Origin: Streptomyces flaveolus
GTDB lineage: Bacteria > Actinomycetota > Actinomycetes > Streptomycetales > Streptomycetaceae
Length of the DNA stretch: 64,000 nucleotides
NCBI RefSeq assembly: GCF_014648815.1
Contig: NZ_BMRV01000013.1
Coordinates: 1-64,000 of the forward strand
Reading direction: 5' to 3'
Below the pieces are notes generated by a model. The model was not told where the DNA came from, did no database searches, and saw nothing but the letters and a program-made list of their open reading frames with translations. Made by a program: the position numbers and the translations under genes. Positions 35,620-44,332 of the stretch are shown here, one piece after another. The first letter of the stretch is position 1. The number at the start of each line of letters is the position of its first letter.

Positions 35620-36099
35620 CGTACCTGGTCGAAGGTGCGGCCGAGGGTCACGGACAGGGCGAATTCGGTCTGGGTGTCGGCGTAGCGGTGTCCAGGCGGC
35701 CTGCTCGGCGCCCCCGGCCGGAGTGGCTGCGCCACAGGGCCGCGGCCTCGTTACGGGATAGCGCCGAGGGTTCGGCGAGGGGGCGAGCACGGCGCGCAGC
35801 GCCACCTGCGCCTGCGTTTCGGGCGGGCCGGGCGGCGGCCCGCCCTTGGCGGTGTGCAGTGCGTGGTGTTCTTCCAGGTATGCGGTGCGGGCCCTATCCG
35901 TCCAGTCAGCGGTGTCCCGCCACAGCGCAAGCACGCGTCGCAGGTAGGCGTGGGCGGCGGCCCGGATACGGGCGGCGTCGAGGTGGTCCCGGGTGGCGGC
36001 CAGCCCATGGCCCGCGCGCCACCTCCCATGGCGCAACCGGCCCGCAGGCGAAATCACCCGCCGAAGCTCGGTCAGGAGCGGACAGCCCGTTGTGTGCAT
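35620..36099 (-). pseudogene. Plasmid-type helical protein, frameshifted
   Basis: From ATG 36099: SPAGRLRHGRWRAGHGLAAT, RIRAAAHAYLRRVLALWRDT and ETQAQVALRAVLAPSPNPR are in one frame. A coding-like continuation (DTQTEFALSVTLGRTFDQV, near 35660) is in another frame. The shift is near 35700. The sequence downstream is Pro/Arg-rich and non-coding. Such Arg-rich helical proteins occur in streptomycete plasmids. Function unknown. Confidence 0.5.
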
Positions 36100-36111
36100 G
36101 TCCTGCCAGAT

Positions 36112-36714
36112 TCAGTGTGGCCGCCGTTGCGCGACGTCGGCGAGCACCGTGGTCACCAGCTTGTCGACGGTTGCCGGGGACGGTGGGCCGGGGTCGCGGT
36201 CCGCGAACAGGAGATGCCCGCCACCGACCAGGGAGAGGGTGAGCGAGTCGATGTCGGCGTCGGCGGCGATACGGCCCAGGGCGCGCTCGTCGGCCAGGTA
36301 GGCGGAGACCGCGGTCGTGATCTGGGCGAGGATCGCGATGCCGCCCCCGGGCCGGGCCTGCCGCAGCCGTGCGCGCAACTCGTCCCGGAACGTGATGAGC
36401 GGGATGATCGCCACGGGAACCGGCCCGAACAGGGTGGTCAGCGCGCCGGTGAGGTTGCCGGTCACGGTGCCGGTGCCGACGGCCTCGCGCAGGGCCTGCC
36501 CTTGCGCCTCGAGTTGCGCGGCCCGGTCAAGTACGAGCTCGGCGAGGAAGGCATCGAAATCGGCGAAGTACCGGTGCAGGAGGCCTTTGGCGCAGGCCGC
36601 CTCGTCGGTGACGGCCCGGCTGGTCAGCCCGTTCGGCCCCTCCCGCAGCAGCACGCGTTCGGCGGCGTCGAACAACTGCCGCCGCGCGTCGCGAAGGTGT
36701 ACCCCGGTCGGCAC
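36112..36714 (-). CDS. TetR-family transcriptional regulator
   Basis: 200 residues from GTG 36714, with GGAGGGG 8 nt upstream. The N-terminal HTH (LFDAAERVLLREGPNGLTSR, AACAKGLLHRYFADFDAFL) is followed by a helical ligand domain (VAIIPLITFRDELRARL). The gene is divergent from the methyltransferase at 36787. The intergenic palindrome at 36758-36775 is the likely operator for both genes. Confidence 0.9.
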   Translation of the reverse strand: MPTGVHLRDARRQLFDAAERVLLREGPNGLTSRAVTDEAACAKGLLHRYFADFDAFLAELVLDRAAQLEAQGQALREAVGTGTVTGNLTGALTTLFGPVPVAIIPLITFRDELRARLRQARPGGGIAILAQITTAVSAYLADERALGRIAADADIDSLTLSLVGGGHLLFADRDPGPPSPATVDKLVTTVLADVAQRRPH

Positions 36715-36757
36715 GAACAGATCCCCTCCTACGCCGGGCTTTCGACACCCGTTGGCA

Positions 36758-36775
36758 AGTGGGCAGTTGCCCACT
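36758..36775. promoter_or_regulatory. 18-bp palindrome, probable TetR operator
   Basis: AGTGGGCA-GT-TGCCCACT: 8-bp perfect arms around a 2-bp centre. It ends 11 bp before the methyltransferase ATG, so a bound dimer would block its transcription or initiation, and it lies 44 bp from the regulator's own start. Confidence 0.75.
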
Positions 36776-36786
36776 AAAGTGAACGC

Positions 36787-37629
36787 ATGCCCACTCTACC
36801 GCGGGAGCAACCCGAACCGGTGCGGCCCCATCAGGCCCGCCGGACGGCGGAATCGTTCGGCACGGACGCGCAGCGCTACGACCAGGCCCGACCCGGCTAC
36901 CCCGACGACCTGGTGGCACGTATCGCCGCCCGGAGCCCGGGGCCCGACGTGCTCGACGTCGGCTGCGGCACCGGCATCGCGGCCCGCCAGTTCCAGGCTG
37001 TCGGCTGCACCGTGCTCGGCATCGAGCCGGATGCGCGGATGGCAGGCCTCGCGCAAGCGCGCGGCCTGCGGGTCGAGGTGGCGGCCTTCGAAGCCTGGGA
37101 GCCGGCCGGCCGGGCGTTCGACACCTTGATCGCCGCCCAGTCGTGGCACTGGGTGGACCCGGCCGTCGGCGCACTGAAGGCGGCACAGGTGTTGCGCCCG
37201 GGCGGACGCCTGGCGATCTTCGGACACGTGTTCGAGCCACCTGTCGAGGTGGCCGAGCCGTTCGCGGCTGCTTACCGGCGCGTGGCGCCCGACTCCCCCT
37301 TCGCCGGCCAACCGGCGCAACGTCCGCTGGAGATGTACCGGGCGGGGTACAAGAAGATTGCCGACACGATCCGCGACACCGGGCAGTTCGACGAACCGGA
37401 ACAGTGGCGCTTCGACTGGGAGCGGTCCTATACGCGCGACCAATGGCTGGACCTGCTCCCCACCACCGGCGCCCTCACCCGGCTCGGTCCCGATCAGTTG
37501 GCCGAGGTACTGGACGCGGTCGGCCGTGCCGTCGACGCTCTGGGGGGCGGGTTCACGATGCAGTACACCACGCTGGCGACCACCGCCGTACGCGCCGGCA
37601 TTCCTCAACCGCAGCCCGTACCCGCGTGA
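36787..37629 (+). CDS. Class I SAM-dependent methyltransferase
   Basis: 280 residues from ATG 36787. It carries the SAM-binding motif I (DVLDVGCGTGIAARQF, about residues 55-70), an acidic residue ending beta-2 (LGIEPDARM), and AAQSWHWVDPAVGALKAAQV followed by LRPGGRLAIFGHV. This is the UbiE/COQ5-like methyltransferase_11 layout. The substrate is unknown. The TetR gene upstream probably represses it, so it may modify or detoxify the inducer. Confidence 0.9.
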   Translation: MPTLPREQPEPVRPHQARRTAESFGTDAQRYDQARPGYPDDLVARIAARSPGPDVLDVGCGTGIAARQFQAVGCTVLGIEPDARMAGLAQARGLRVEVAAFEAWEPAGRAFDTLIAAQSWHWVDPAVGALKAAQVLRPGGRLAIFGHVFEPPVEVAEPFAAAYRRVAPDSPFAGQPAQRPLEMYRAGYKKIADTIRDTGQFDEPEQWRFDWERSYTRDQWLDLLPTTGALTRLGPDQLAEVLDAVGRAVDALGGGFTMQYTTLATTAVRAGIPQPQPVPA

Positions 37630-37819
37630 CACCGGGGTCGCAATCTCTTTGGAGAGCACAGCTCCACGCACGGCCCCTCGGGGGTGAAGGCCACCAGGCG
37701 GTCATCGGGCCCGTCCAGGTCCAGCCAGTTCAGCAGCCCGACCGCGAACGCGGGGTAGAGCGGCAGGTAGTCGTCCAGCCTGGCGGTCAGCTCGGCGAGC
37801 CCGGCCTTCCGCACCACGC

Positions 37820-38330
37820 GCTTTTCAGCCCACCGGCGACGCGCGACGCGGGGGGCGGAACCGCCCGCAGCAGCTCCCACAGCGGACGCGAGCCCGGACG
37901 CCCACACGGCGAGCGTGTGGCGGGCGACGACGTGCAGCCGCTACTGCCTGGCGAAGGCTACGCCCGGGCCGGTCACCCGGCCGTTCGTCACGATGAACGC
38001 GACGTCCGCGCCATGCACCTGCCGGGCCGTGCCGTTGAGGACCTGCAGATCAGGCGTTCCCACCGCCGAGCCCTGAGCGCCGTTACGGCGGTGCTTGCAC
38101 TGGATCACCCAGCGCCGCCCGAACGGATCCGTTGCCTTCACGTCCGCGCCCTGACCACCGCGGCCGCCGACCCGCTGGGCATCCCGGCAGCCGTCCCTCT
38201 GCATCACCGTATCGCGTCCTCGAACCGGGCGTGGTGGAGCGCGTCCAGCTGGTGCAGCGCGTAGCACCCAGGGCAAACACCACACGCAGGCCCTGCTCTG
38301 CCTCGCCCGACGCCGAGCCGACGTTCTCTT
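37820..38330 (-). pseudogene. Mrr-like restriction endonuclease domain protein, decayed
   Basis: The catalytic core is readable: GRGGQGADVKATDPFGRRWV and QCKHRRNG correspond to the D...QxK site of type IV/Mrr nucleases. VLNGTARQVHGADVAFIVTN follows. Upstream, LDALHHARFEDAIR is in another frame, with an indel near 38212. After FARQ a TAG interrupts the frame, which continues RLHVVARHTLAVWASG, and then shifts again to SRPLWELLRAV. At least three lesions make it inactive. Between it and the methyltransferase (37640-37810, minus) lies an unassigned coding scrap (YPAFAVGLLNWLDLDG). Confidence 0.7.
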
Positions 38331-38403
38331 CGCCATGCTCCGCGACGGAGCCTTCTACGAATTCCAACCGGCTGCGGCCAGGTGAGGAGTCCAGACCGCT
38401 CGA

Positions 38404-38616
38404 TCAGTCCTCCAACCGAAGCCGCTGACGAGCGGCCTCCAGCCGCTGGGCGTAGTCAGGGGCGGACAGCTCAGAAAGCGTCTTGTCGAGCGTTCCGGCG
38501 ATTCGATGGATCGGTGCCCAGACCGCCGGGTCGTCGACAACTCGGCTGTGGTCCGTCATCTGGAGCTTCTCCAGCCAGTGCGACAGCACCAGTGCCTCGC
38601 CGCTCGTGAGCTTCAT
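38404..38616 (-). CDS. Small hypothetical protein, 70 residues
   Basis: ATG 38616 (MKLTSGEALVLSHWLEKLQM). The short sequence is fully helical, with VVDDPAVWAPIHRIAGTLDK and a terminal YAQRLEAARQRL helix. Clean coding pattern, no low complexity. It resembles small streptomycete proteins encoded near antitoxin or immunity genes. Function unknown. Confidence 0.65.
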   Translation of the reverse strand: MKLTSGEALVLSHWLEKLQMTDHSRVVDDPAVWAPIHRIAGTLDKTLSELSAPDYAQRLEAARQRLRLED

Positions 38617-39288
38617 CGCGGACTGCCCATCGTCAACGCGCTGAGCGACGCCTGGGGTTGGACGTCACACCCACCTGCAGGGAAATCCGTCTGGGCCCGT
38701 GTGCCGCCGCCACGCGTCGACGGTACGTCTGGTGCAACCTCACCGTCGTGCAGCAGTGCCTGTTGAGCGGGCGCAGCAGACGTCCGCGATCGGCACTGCT
38801 TGTATGAGGCCTCGTCGTCACTGCGGTAGCCGCGCTCGCGGCCAAGTACTCAGGTGACCGCGCCTGTAACGTCGCGTGGACGACTGAGCGGCCGATAGGG
38901 CCCCCTCCACCAATCAGCTCGTCGTGACCTGCCGGCGACACTTGAGGGCGGAACGAGACGGGTGTCGAGCAGGCGCTGCACGAAGTCCTGCTCGCCGAAC
39001 TCAACGGGCCCTCGACTGGACGTCCCGATGCACCGGCTGACCACGTCAGAAGGCTCGGTGGCGCTTCCAGGCGCCGACCGAAGGGGGCAAGGGTTGGCGC
39101 ACGTCGAGGTAGCAGCGCGGCCGCACCCCGGGTCATCTGGCATCGCGCGTTCGTAGGCTCCCCGGATGTCGTTCGCCCACCAGGCTGCAAGCGTCGCGTA
39201 GAAGGCGAACGCGGCTCCCGCAGCGGCGCCCGGCGCTCCCCGCGCTCACGCATGGGGACTTCGCAACGCACTTCCGTACCTTGAAGCC
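38617..39288. other. 672-bp stretch without a confident gene
   Basis: No frame on either strand keeps coding character for long. A plus-strand piece near 38960-39010 (GVEQALHEVLLAELNG) could be a gene scrap. The last 60 bp should contain the promoter of the gene at 39289. No repeat or hairpin is obvious. Confidence 0.45.
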
Positions 39289-40311
39289 ATGGTGAGAACG
39301 CAACCAGGCGCGGCAGACGGCCATTTGATCCAGCTCGCAGCCGCATCCGGACTGAAGCTGAGCCCTTACCAGCTGGAACGGTGGCGTGCGGCCGGGCTGG
39401 TCCCCCGGCCTGGGGATACACAGGTGAAGATCGGCAGCGCCACGGTTCACACACCGCGGACAGCTGCTCTCGTTGCCGGACTCCTGGTGTGTGCGTCACG
39501 GTGCAGGACCACCGATGACCTGGCGCTTCTGGCGTACTTCAACGAGGTTCCGGTCCCCTTGGATCCCGTGCGCACAGCCCTTCTCAAGGCGTACTTCCCC
39601 CAGTACAGCCAGGCCCGTGAGCGAGAGGACGAAGCCTTGCAGCGAATTCCAGCGGAACACCGCGGCCAGGAGGGATCCTGGTACGACTGGGCAGAAGTCG
39701 CAGCCTCCCTGGACATGGAGAACAAAGCGGCCGTCCAGCAGATGAGAAACAATCTCCGACGACGCCGCGACCTGGCGACAGCATCGCGTACCGAGCTCGA
39801 TGGGCGGGTCTGTGGCGTGCTCACCTGGCTGAACGCGCCGGCGCTGCCGACACACGACAGCGTGTTCATGGCGGATCTGTGCGCAGCCATGGCCTTCGAC
39901 GGGCCACCCGAGCAGTCGCGCGCAGCGTGGCTGCTCGCAGCGCTCTGCCATGGCGAACAGCTCGCAGACCGCAGCGAAACCTCCGGCGTGGAGCGACTTG
40001 ACACTTTCCTGGCCGTGACCGACGACGAATTGCCGTCCCTGCGGGAGCAGGTGCGCGAATCGCTAGACACCATGTGGCACATGGCAACGGAGGGACGCCT
40101 CCACCGATTCGAGGTGGACTCCGCCGGGATGGCCCGCATGGCAGGCCGCATGCTCGTTGAATGGACCACCGTGCGCCGGGCGCACCCTCCGGGATCACGC
40201 CCCGCCCAGTTGCTTGTAGAGAGTCTGCGCAGCCTGTGGTCCCTGTGTTCGACCGACTCCGTCGGAGAAGGCCGCGCCGCGTTCCAGTGCAGGACCCGGC
40301 CCGGACGTTAG
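39289..40311 (+). CDS. Hypothetical protein with possible N-terminal HTH, 340 residues
   Basis: ATG 39289. The N-terminus (LIQLAAASGLKLSPYQLERWRAAGLVPRPG) resembles the MerR/excisionase HTH in which a Trp/Arg-rich wing follows the recognition helix. The remaining 270 residues are alpha-helical with several amphipathic repeats (VFMADLCAAMAFDGPPEQSR, AAWLLAALCHGEQLADRS). There is no membrane segment. It could be a regulator or phage/plasmid-type protein. Codon usage is typical of the genome but slightly less GC-biased than in neighbouring genes. Confidence 0.65.
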   Translation: MVRTQPGAADGHLIQLAAASGLKLSPYQLERWRAAGLVPRPGDTQVKIGSATVHTPRTAALVAGLLVCASRCRTTDDLALLAYFNEVPVPLDPVRTALLKAYFPQYSQAREREDEALQRIPAEHRGQEGSWYDWAEVAASLDMENKAAVQQMRNNLRRRRDLATASRTELDGRVCGVLTWLNAPALPTHDSVFMADLCAAMAFDGPPEQSRAAWLLAALCHGEQLADRSETSGVERLDTFLAVTDDELPSLREQVRESLDTMWHMATEGRLHRFEVDSAGMARMAGRMLVEWTTVRRAHPPGSRPAQLLVESLRSLWSLCSTDSVGEGRAAFQCRTRPGR

Positions 40312-40962
40312 TCGGCGATGCCGCTCACGCATCCCATGCACGTCAGAGCCAGCAGCTCGCGATCCAGCGCAGTCGGCGACTGGACGCTCCAGTGAAGATC
40401 ACGTAGAGCCACGTACGTGTCCGCTGCAAGGAATCGGACCGCAAGTCGGCGGCGGACTGGTGCAACCGCGGTGATCGGCGCCTAGGACGCGCCGATCACA
40501 GCCCTCCGGCTCCTGGCCTCGCGGCGCCCAGACGAAACAGAACGGTCAGTAGCTGACAGAAGCCCACCCCTTGAGGCCACCCGAGCGGGCGGCCCGGGTG
40601 GGCTGCGTCAGCTACCCACTGGTGGCTGATCGCGGCAGGGAGCCCGTCTGGTGTGTCAGAGGCCGGACGCCAGAGCCCGCCGCAGGCCGACGACCGCCGA
40701 TGCGGCATGGCCGCACGCCTGACCCGCGGGCACGGCGGCGCTGAACGCAGTCGGCAACGCGCCATGGCCGAGGCCCGCACCCGGTACGGGCATGGCCACA
40801 AACAGGACGCCGCAGACGAGGACGCACACTTGGAGAAGCCCGTCCTCCGACGTCTCAGTCGCGTCTGGCGGTCCCCGGAACCGTCGAAAACGATCAGGGC
40901 TATGCGTCGCTGGCGTGATCGGCCGTCGACGGAGCGGGGAATGCGGCCAGCGCTACGTTTCC
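40312..40962. other. Convergent intergenic region, 651 bp
   Basis: It holds the hairpin at 40561-40604. The reading frames in 40620-40960 (plus and minus) are Arg-rich and show no recognisable domain. No RNA gene is seen. Confidence 0.45.
40561..40604. terminator. Hairpin between convergent genes
   Basis: AGCCCACCC (40561-40569) pairs with GGGTGGGCT (40596-40604). The 26-nt spacer contains further complementarity (GCCACCCG/CGGGCGGC). It suits a bidirectional terminator for the genes ending at 40311 and 40963. Confidence 0.55.
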
Positions 40963-41499
40963 TCAAGGCACAAGAATGGGGCGCCGGCCAGGGCGTTCGC
41001 GCCACTGCTCGGCCTCGGGGTCCCATGTGAATCTGACGAGATGCCCGTTTCTGCGTACGGTCATCGCCGTCCAGTTGCCCGGGGGTGCCCAGCAGATTGT
41101 CGCTGCCGCGCCAGGGCGTCGGTCGGCGTCGCTGACTGGCGCATCGGCGCCGCACAGTGCAGGCAGTTGGGCCAGCGCTTCGGGCGCGATGTTCACTGTC
41201 ATCTCGATCTGCCAGCCATCCTCCGTGCGGAGGTGGATGGCATAGACGTCGTCGGCGGGCTCGTCGAGGCTCGCCCGTGCCTGGCGCCCGATGAACCGGC
41301 GCAGGATCTCACGGGTTCCTGTGCTCATCCCCTTCGCAAGAGCGTTACCGAAGTACGTCGAGATCGCCTGCAGGAACGGTGTGGCTGCCATGGTCGCTAC
41401 GACGAGGACCACGTCCGACGCCACTTCAGCAGCAGGGCTCGCAGAGCCCTGGTCGTCCGGGGCATCGGGCACATCTGGGACGTTTGGTGCGCTGCTCAT
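40963..41499 (-). CDS. Hypothetical protein with one hydrophobic helix, 178 residues
   Basis: ATG 41499 with a G-rich SD. The acidic, Pro-rich N-terminus is followed by a hydrophobic segment (VVLVVATMAATPFLQAISTY), then an amphipathic helix (EILRRFIGRQARASLD). A beta domain ends the protein (QIEMTVNIAPEALAQL, CWAPPGNWTAMTVRRNGHL). It may be membrane-associated. Not recognised. Confidence 0.6.
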   Translation of the reverse strand: MSSAPNVPDVPDAPDDQGSASPAAEVASDVVLVVATMAATPFLQAISTYFGNALAKGMSTGTREILRRFIGRQARASLDEPADDVYAIHLRTEDGWQIEMTVNIAPEALAQLPALCGADAPVSDADRRPGAAATICWAPPGNWTAMTVRRNGHLVRFTWDPEAEQWRERPGRRPILVP

Positions 41500-41951
41500 G
41501 AACCCCCGCTCGATCACGTCCAGCTGTCAGTCGCGTCCAGCGTATTCACCGGCAGCTGTCGAAGTGCGTGCTTCGGCGTAGATCGCTCAATGTGCAGTAT
41601 CCGCAGTGCGTGGGCAGTGAACCGCCCTTGACAATTCGCGGCCAATGCTGCCGACGCCTCACGCATCGTGAATCCACCACCACGGCTGGTCGACCGTCGC
41701 GGCTGAGTGCGATCCTGCGCAAGATCATCATCTTCCTGGTGTGCCACGGCCTTGTCCGCACCCGCTCGACGAGGGCGCTGCTTCGCCGAGGTGGTCGGCA
41801 ACGCTCAACGCAGTCGGCCAATTCGCCGGCAAGAGCGGGATTCAGCCCAAGTCCGCGCTCCCCCCTGAAGCTTGTCAGTGACGTGTGCTGCAGTTCCCAC
41901 GTGCGTGAGGACGGCCGCGAAGTGGTTGAGCAGCCCCGGGCCAGGGGCTGC
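41500..41951. other. 452-bp stretch without a confident gene
   Basis: Frames on both strands show mixed codons and no domain. It separates the gene at 40963-41499 from the decayed plasmid genes. No repeat is noticed. Confidence 0.4.
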
Positions 41952-42786
41952 TCAACCGCCCTCCCGCAAAGGCAGCCAGGGCGCGGCGTTGCTCTTCCTC
42001 GCGGGCGATCTGCCGGGCGAGGACGTCGGGGTCGACGTACGGGTCGACGGCGGCGAGCACCAGGCGGCGGAGTTCGGCCGGCTCCAGCGCCTCCACCTCC
42101 CACCGCACCGGGCGGCGGGGGTCGAAGCCGTAGCGGCGGGCGAAGCCGGCCACCTCGGATCACCGCGCTTGCCCTCGGTCGCGGGCAGCTCGTAGGCGCG
42201 CACCTGCTCGTATTTCAGCAGCACCCGCTCGGTGTGGCTCCAGCAGCCCGTTCGCGCCACCCAGTCGCGCTCGATGTCCTCGCCTGAGCAGTCGAAGTCG
42301 CCGACCACCAGGAGCACGGCATCGCGCGGGTCGGCGGTGACGCGGTCGTGGACGACGTCGGCGTATGACTGCGAGTCGAAGCCACGGACCACCAGGACCG
42401 GGATACCCGCGTCGGCGAGCCGGCCGGTCAGCTTTTGGCGCAGGGTGTCCTTCTCCGCCGCGACGTACAGGGCGTGCTCCTGGCCCTTGGTGCGGTCAAG
42501 GCGGAACCAGCTGGGCCTCTCCGCTACGAACGCGTCCGCGCCCGTCCAGGCGGGCGGGACGTGGACCTCGCGGACGGTGTCGATCAGGTCGGAAAACCGG
42601 CCCTCCCGGCGGGCCTTGGCCAGCTGCGCGGACAGCCGCGGTACATCAGCGCCGTGTGCGGCAGCGCGCCCTCGGAGACCAAGCGGTGTACATCACCTGG
42701 CGCAGCGTGACGCCGCCCTCGTAGCTCTCCACGATCTCCCGGGCCCGGCCCACCACGGCCGGCCACCGGATCCGCTCCGACGCCAT
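41952..42786 (-). pseudogene. TOPRIM-like plasmid protein, several frameshifts
   Basis: From ATG 42786: MASERIRWPAVVGRAREIVE, VTLRQVMYRLVSEGALPHTA, LIDTVREVHVPP, RTKGQEHALYVAAEKDTLR, VLVVRGFDSQSYADVV, LLVVGDFDCSGEDIERDW and YELPATEGKRGDPRWP follow in order, but in alternating frames (breaks near 42700, 42640 and 42160). The E(K) and DxDxSG segments are reminiscent of a TOPRIM fold, as in proteins handling DNA breaks or topology. The family is common on Streptomyces plasmids next to replication-relaxation genes. Inactive as it stands, unless the indels are assembly errors. Confidence 0.65.
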
Positions 42787-43637
42787 ACCGGTAGGGAGCG
42801 GACCAGGTCCACGGTGTGCTTGGCCGCGTCCTTCGGGAGCAGCCGGCCCCACTCCCAGTACCGGCGCAGCTTGACGGACAGGTCGTGCGCGTCCTCGGAG
42901 CGGCGGTCGATCTCCAGCAGTATCACCGGCACCCCGGCGTCCGGCGCCCGCACCACCAGGTCCGCACGCTGCACGTACCCGTACGCGAGCCGGTGCCCGA
43001 TCTCGTTGGCGAAGCCGAGCCGGTGACCGATCCCGGCACGGTGGAGTTCGGCGGCCGACGAGGTGACCGCCGCCGCGTGGTCGTCGTAGCTGGTGCCGAG
43101 CAGCTTCCCGGTGACCGGGTCGTACTTCCTCTCGCGCAGTGCCGAGACCCGTATGCCCTTCGGCTCCAGCAACTTCTTCGCCTCGCCGTGTCCTCTCTTC
43201 GTCAGCACCCACATCTGCCGCTGGTCCTCCCGGACCGCTTCGATCCTCACCAGGTGGTGGTCCTCCAGATCCAGGAGGTTGTCCCGCACGAGCTTGTCGT
43301 GCTGGTTGCCCGGACGGGTCAGCTTCCACAGCTGGTCAGGCGTAGCCCTCTGGAAGATCCCGAGCGCTTGCAGCAGTTCCCGGCGTCGAGGCCCGGACGA
43401 AGTCCTCCTGTGCTTGGGACGCCTTGCTACATCTACATGAGGGGTTGTCGGACCTGCGGCGACCCCCTGTCCGCCGCGCCTGACCTGCGGAAACCTCCGG
43501 CCGGTGGTGACGGGGCGCGGAGGGGGTGGTGGAGGGGCCCACGGAGGGGGCCTGTTCGGTCCGGTCAAGGGGCTGCTCGGAATCGCCGGCGGTCGCCAAG
43601 GGATGCTCCCGGAGGTGGGACGGGCCTGTCCCGCCAT
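42693..43637 (-). CDS. Replication-relaxation family protein, C-terminus truncated
   Basis: The first in-frame ATG is 43637, but the Pro-rich first 75 residues look non-native; the domain starts around RRRELLQALGIFQRATPDQL. The winged helix is followed by DNLLDLEDHHLVRIEAVRED, VSALRERKYD, GYVQRADLVVRAPDAGVPV and LEIDRRSEDAHDLSVKLRRY, typical of plasmid proteins annotated as replication-relaxation. After DLVRSLP the frame enters sequence of the next gene, whose ATG is at 42786, so the C-terminal third is missing. A deletion between the two genes is likely. Confidence 0.75.
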   Translation of the reverse strand: MAGQARPTSGSIPWRPPAIPSSPLTGPNRPPPWAPPPPPPRPVTTGRRFPQVRRGGQGVAAGPTTPHVDVARRPKHRRTSSGPRRRELLQALGIFQRATPDQLWKLTRPGNQHDKLVRDNLLDLEDHHLVRIEAVREDQRQMWVLTKRGHGEAKKLLEPKGIRVSALRERKYDPVTGKLLGTSYDDHAAAVTSSAAELHRAGIGHRLGFANEIGHRLAYGYVQRADLVVRAPDAGVPVILLEIDRRSEDAHDLSVKLRRYWEWGRLLPKDAAKHTVDLVRSLPVWRRSGSGGRPWWAGPGRSWRATRAASRCAR

Positions 43638-43894
43638 TCACCTTGCACAGGTTCGGTTCTCGGCCTTTGTGTGACGCAGCCCTCGGAAAACCCCTCCTCC
43701 GTGACCGCATCGTGATGGTCCGGTGACAGCGAACCTGGACCATCTGCCACCGAAGTTGGACCAGCGCTCGGTCCGTGACAGCGCAGTTGGACCGGGAGCT
43801 GAGAGACCACAGCCGCGGCGTCACTGTCGGCACCTTGGGTGACCAGTGCGAGGCCACGAGGTCGACGAGGGTGCCGGGACACGTCCACGCTTGA

Positions 43895-43912
43895 CCTCAA
43901 CCATGGTTGAGG
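43895..43912. promoter_or_regulatory. 18-bp perfect palindrome, MerR/SoxR-type operator
   Basis: CCTCAACCATGGTTGAGG, preceded by TTGACC that overlaps it as a -35 box, 16 bp before ATG 43928. The same outer bases are seen in the known E. coli SoxR site (CCTCAAGTTAACTTGAGG), so a MerR-class regulator encoded elsewhere is the likely controller. Confidence 0.7.
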
Positions 43913-43927
43913 GGCGATGGTCGAGTC

Positions 43928-44332
43928 ATGACTACTCACGACTCGACGATTCTCCTCTTCCGGAACACCATGCGTATCACTGACGGTCACCTGGAGGGCT
44001 TCCGTGACGCGATTGCCAGGGCCGTGGCGTTCGCAGAGCAGAACGGGCCGCAACTGATGGTGGAGACCTTCGTGGACGAGGAGCGGATGCTCGCCCACAG
44101 CTTCCAGCTCTATCAGGACTCCGACGCGGTCCGCACCCACTGGAAGCTGGCGGACCCATACATCCAAGAGGTGATGAAGCACTGCCAGGTGGAGCGCTTC
44201 GAGGTGTTCGGTGAACCGGACGCCGATGTGGCAGCGGGCGTGCGGTCGGCGCTCGGCGAGCAGTGTGCGCTTACGTTCAGCCCGCGCATCGCGGGCTTCG
44301 TCCGCTTCGCCGCCCCCGGGCTCCGCGCATAG
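43928..44332 (+). CDS. Small ABM-like (antibiotic biosynthesis monooxygenase fold) protein
   Basis: 134 residues from ATG 43928. The pattern of a beta strand, helix (ITDGHLEGFRDAIARAVAFA), beta (LMVETFVDEERMLAHSFQLY), then a helix and strands (THWKLADPYIQEVMKHCQ, RFEVFGEP) is that of dimeric alpha/beta-barrel ABM proteins, though no catalytic residue can be named. It is expressed from a MerR-type promoter and lies alone inside an inverted-repeat-bounded cassette. Confidence 0.6.
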   Translation: MTTHDSTILLFRNTMRITDGHLEGFRDAIARAVAFAEQNGPQLMVETFVDEERMLAHSFQLYQDSDAVRTHWKLADPYIQEVMKHCQVERFEVFGEPDADVAAGVRSALGEQCALTFSPRIAGFVRFAAPGLRA

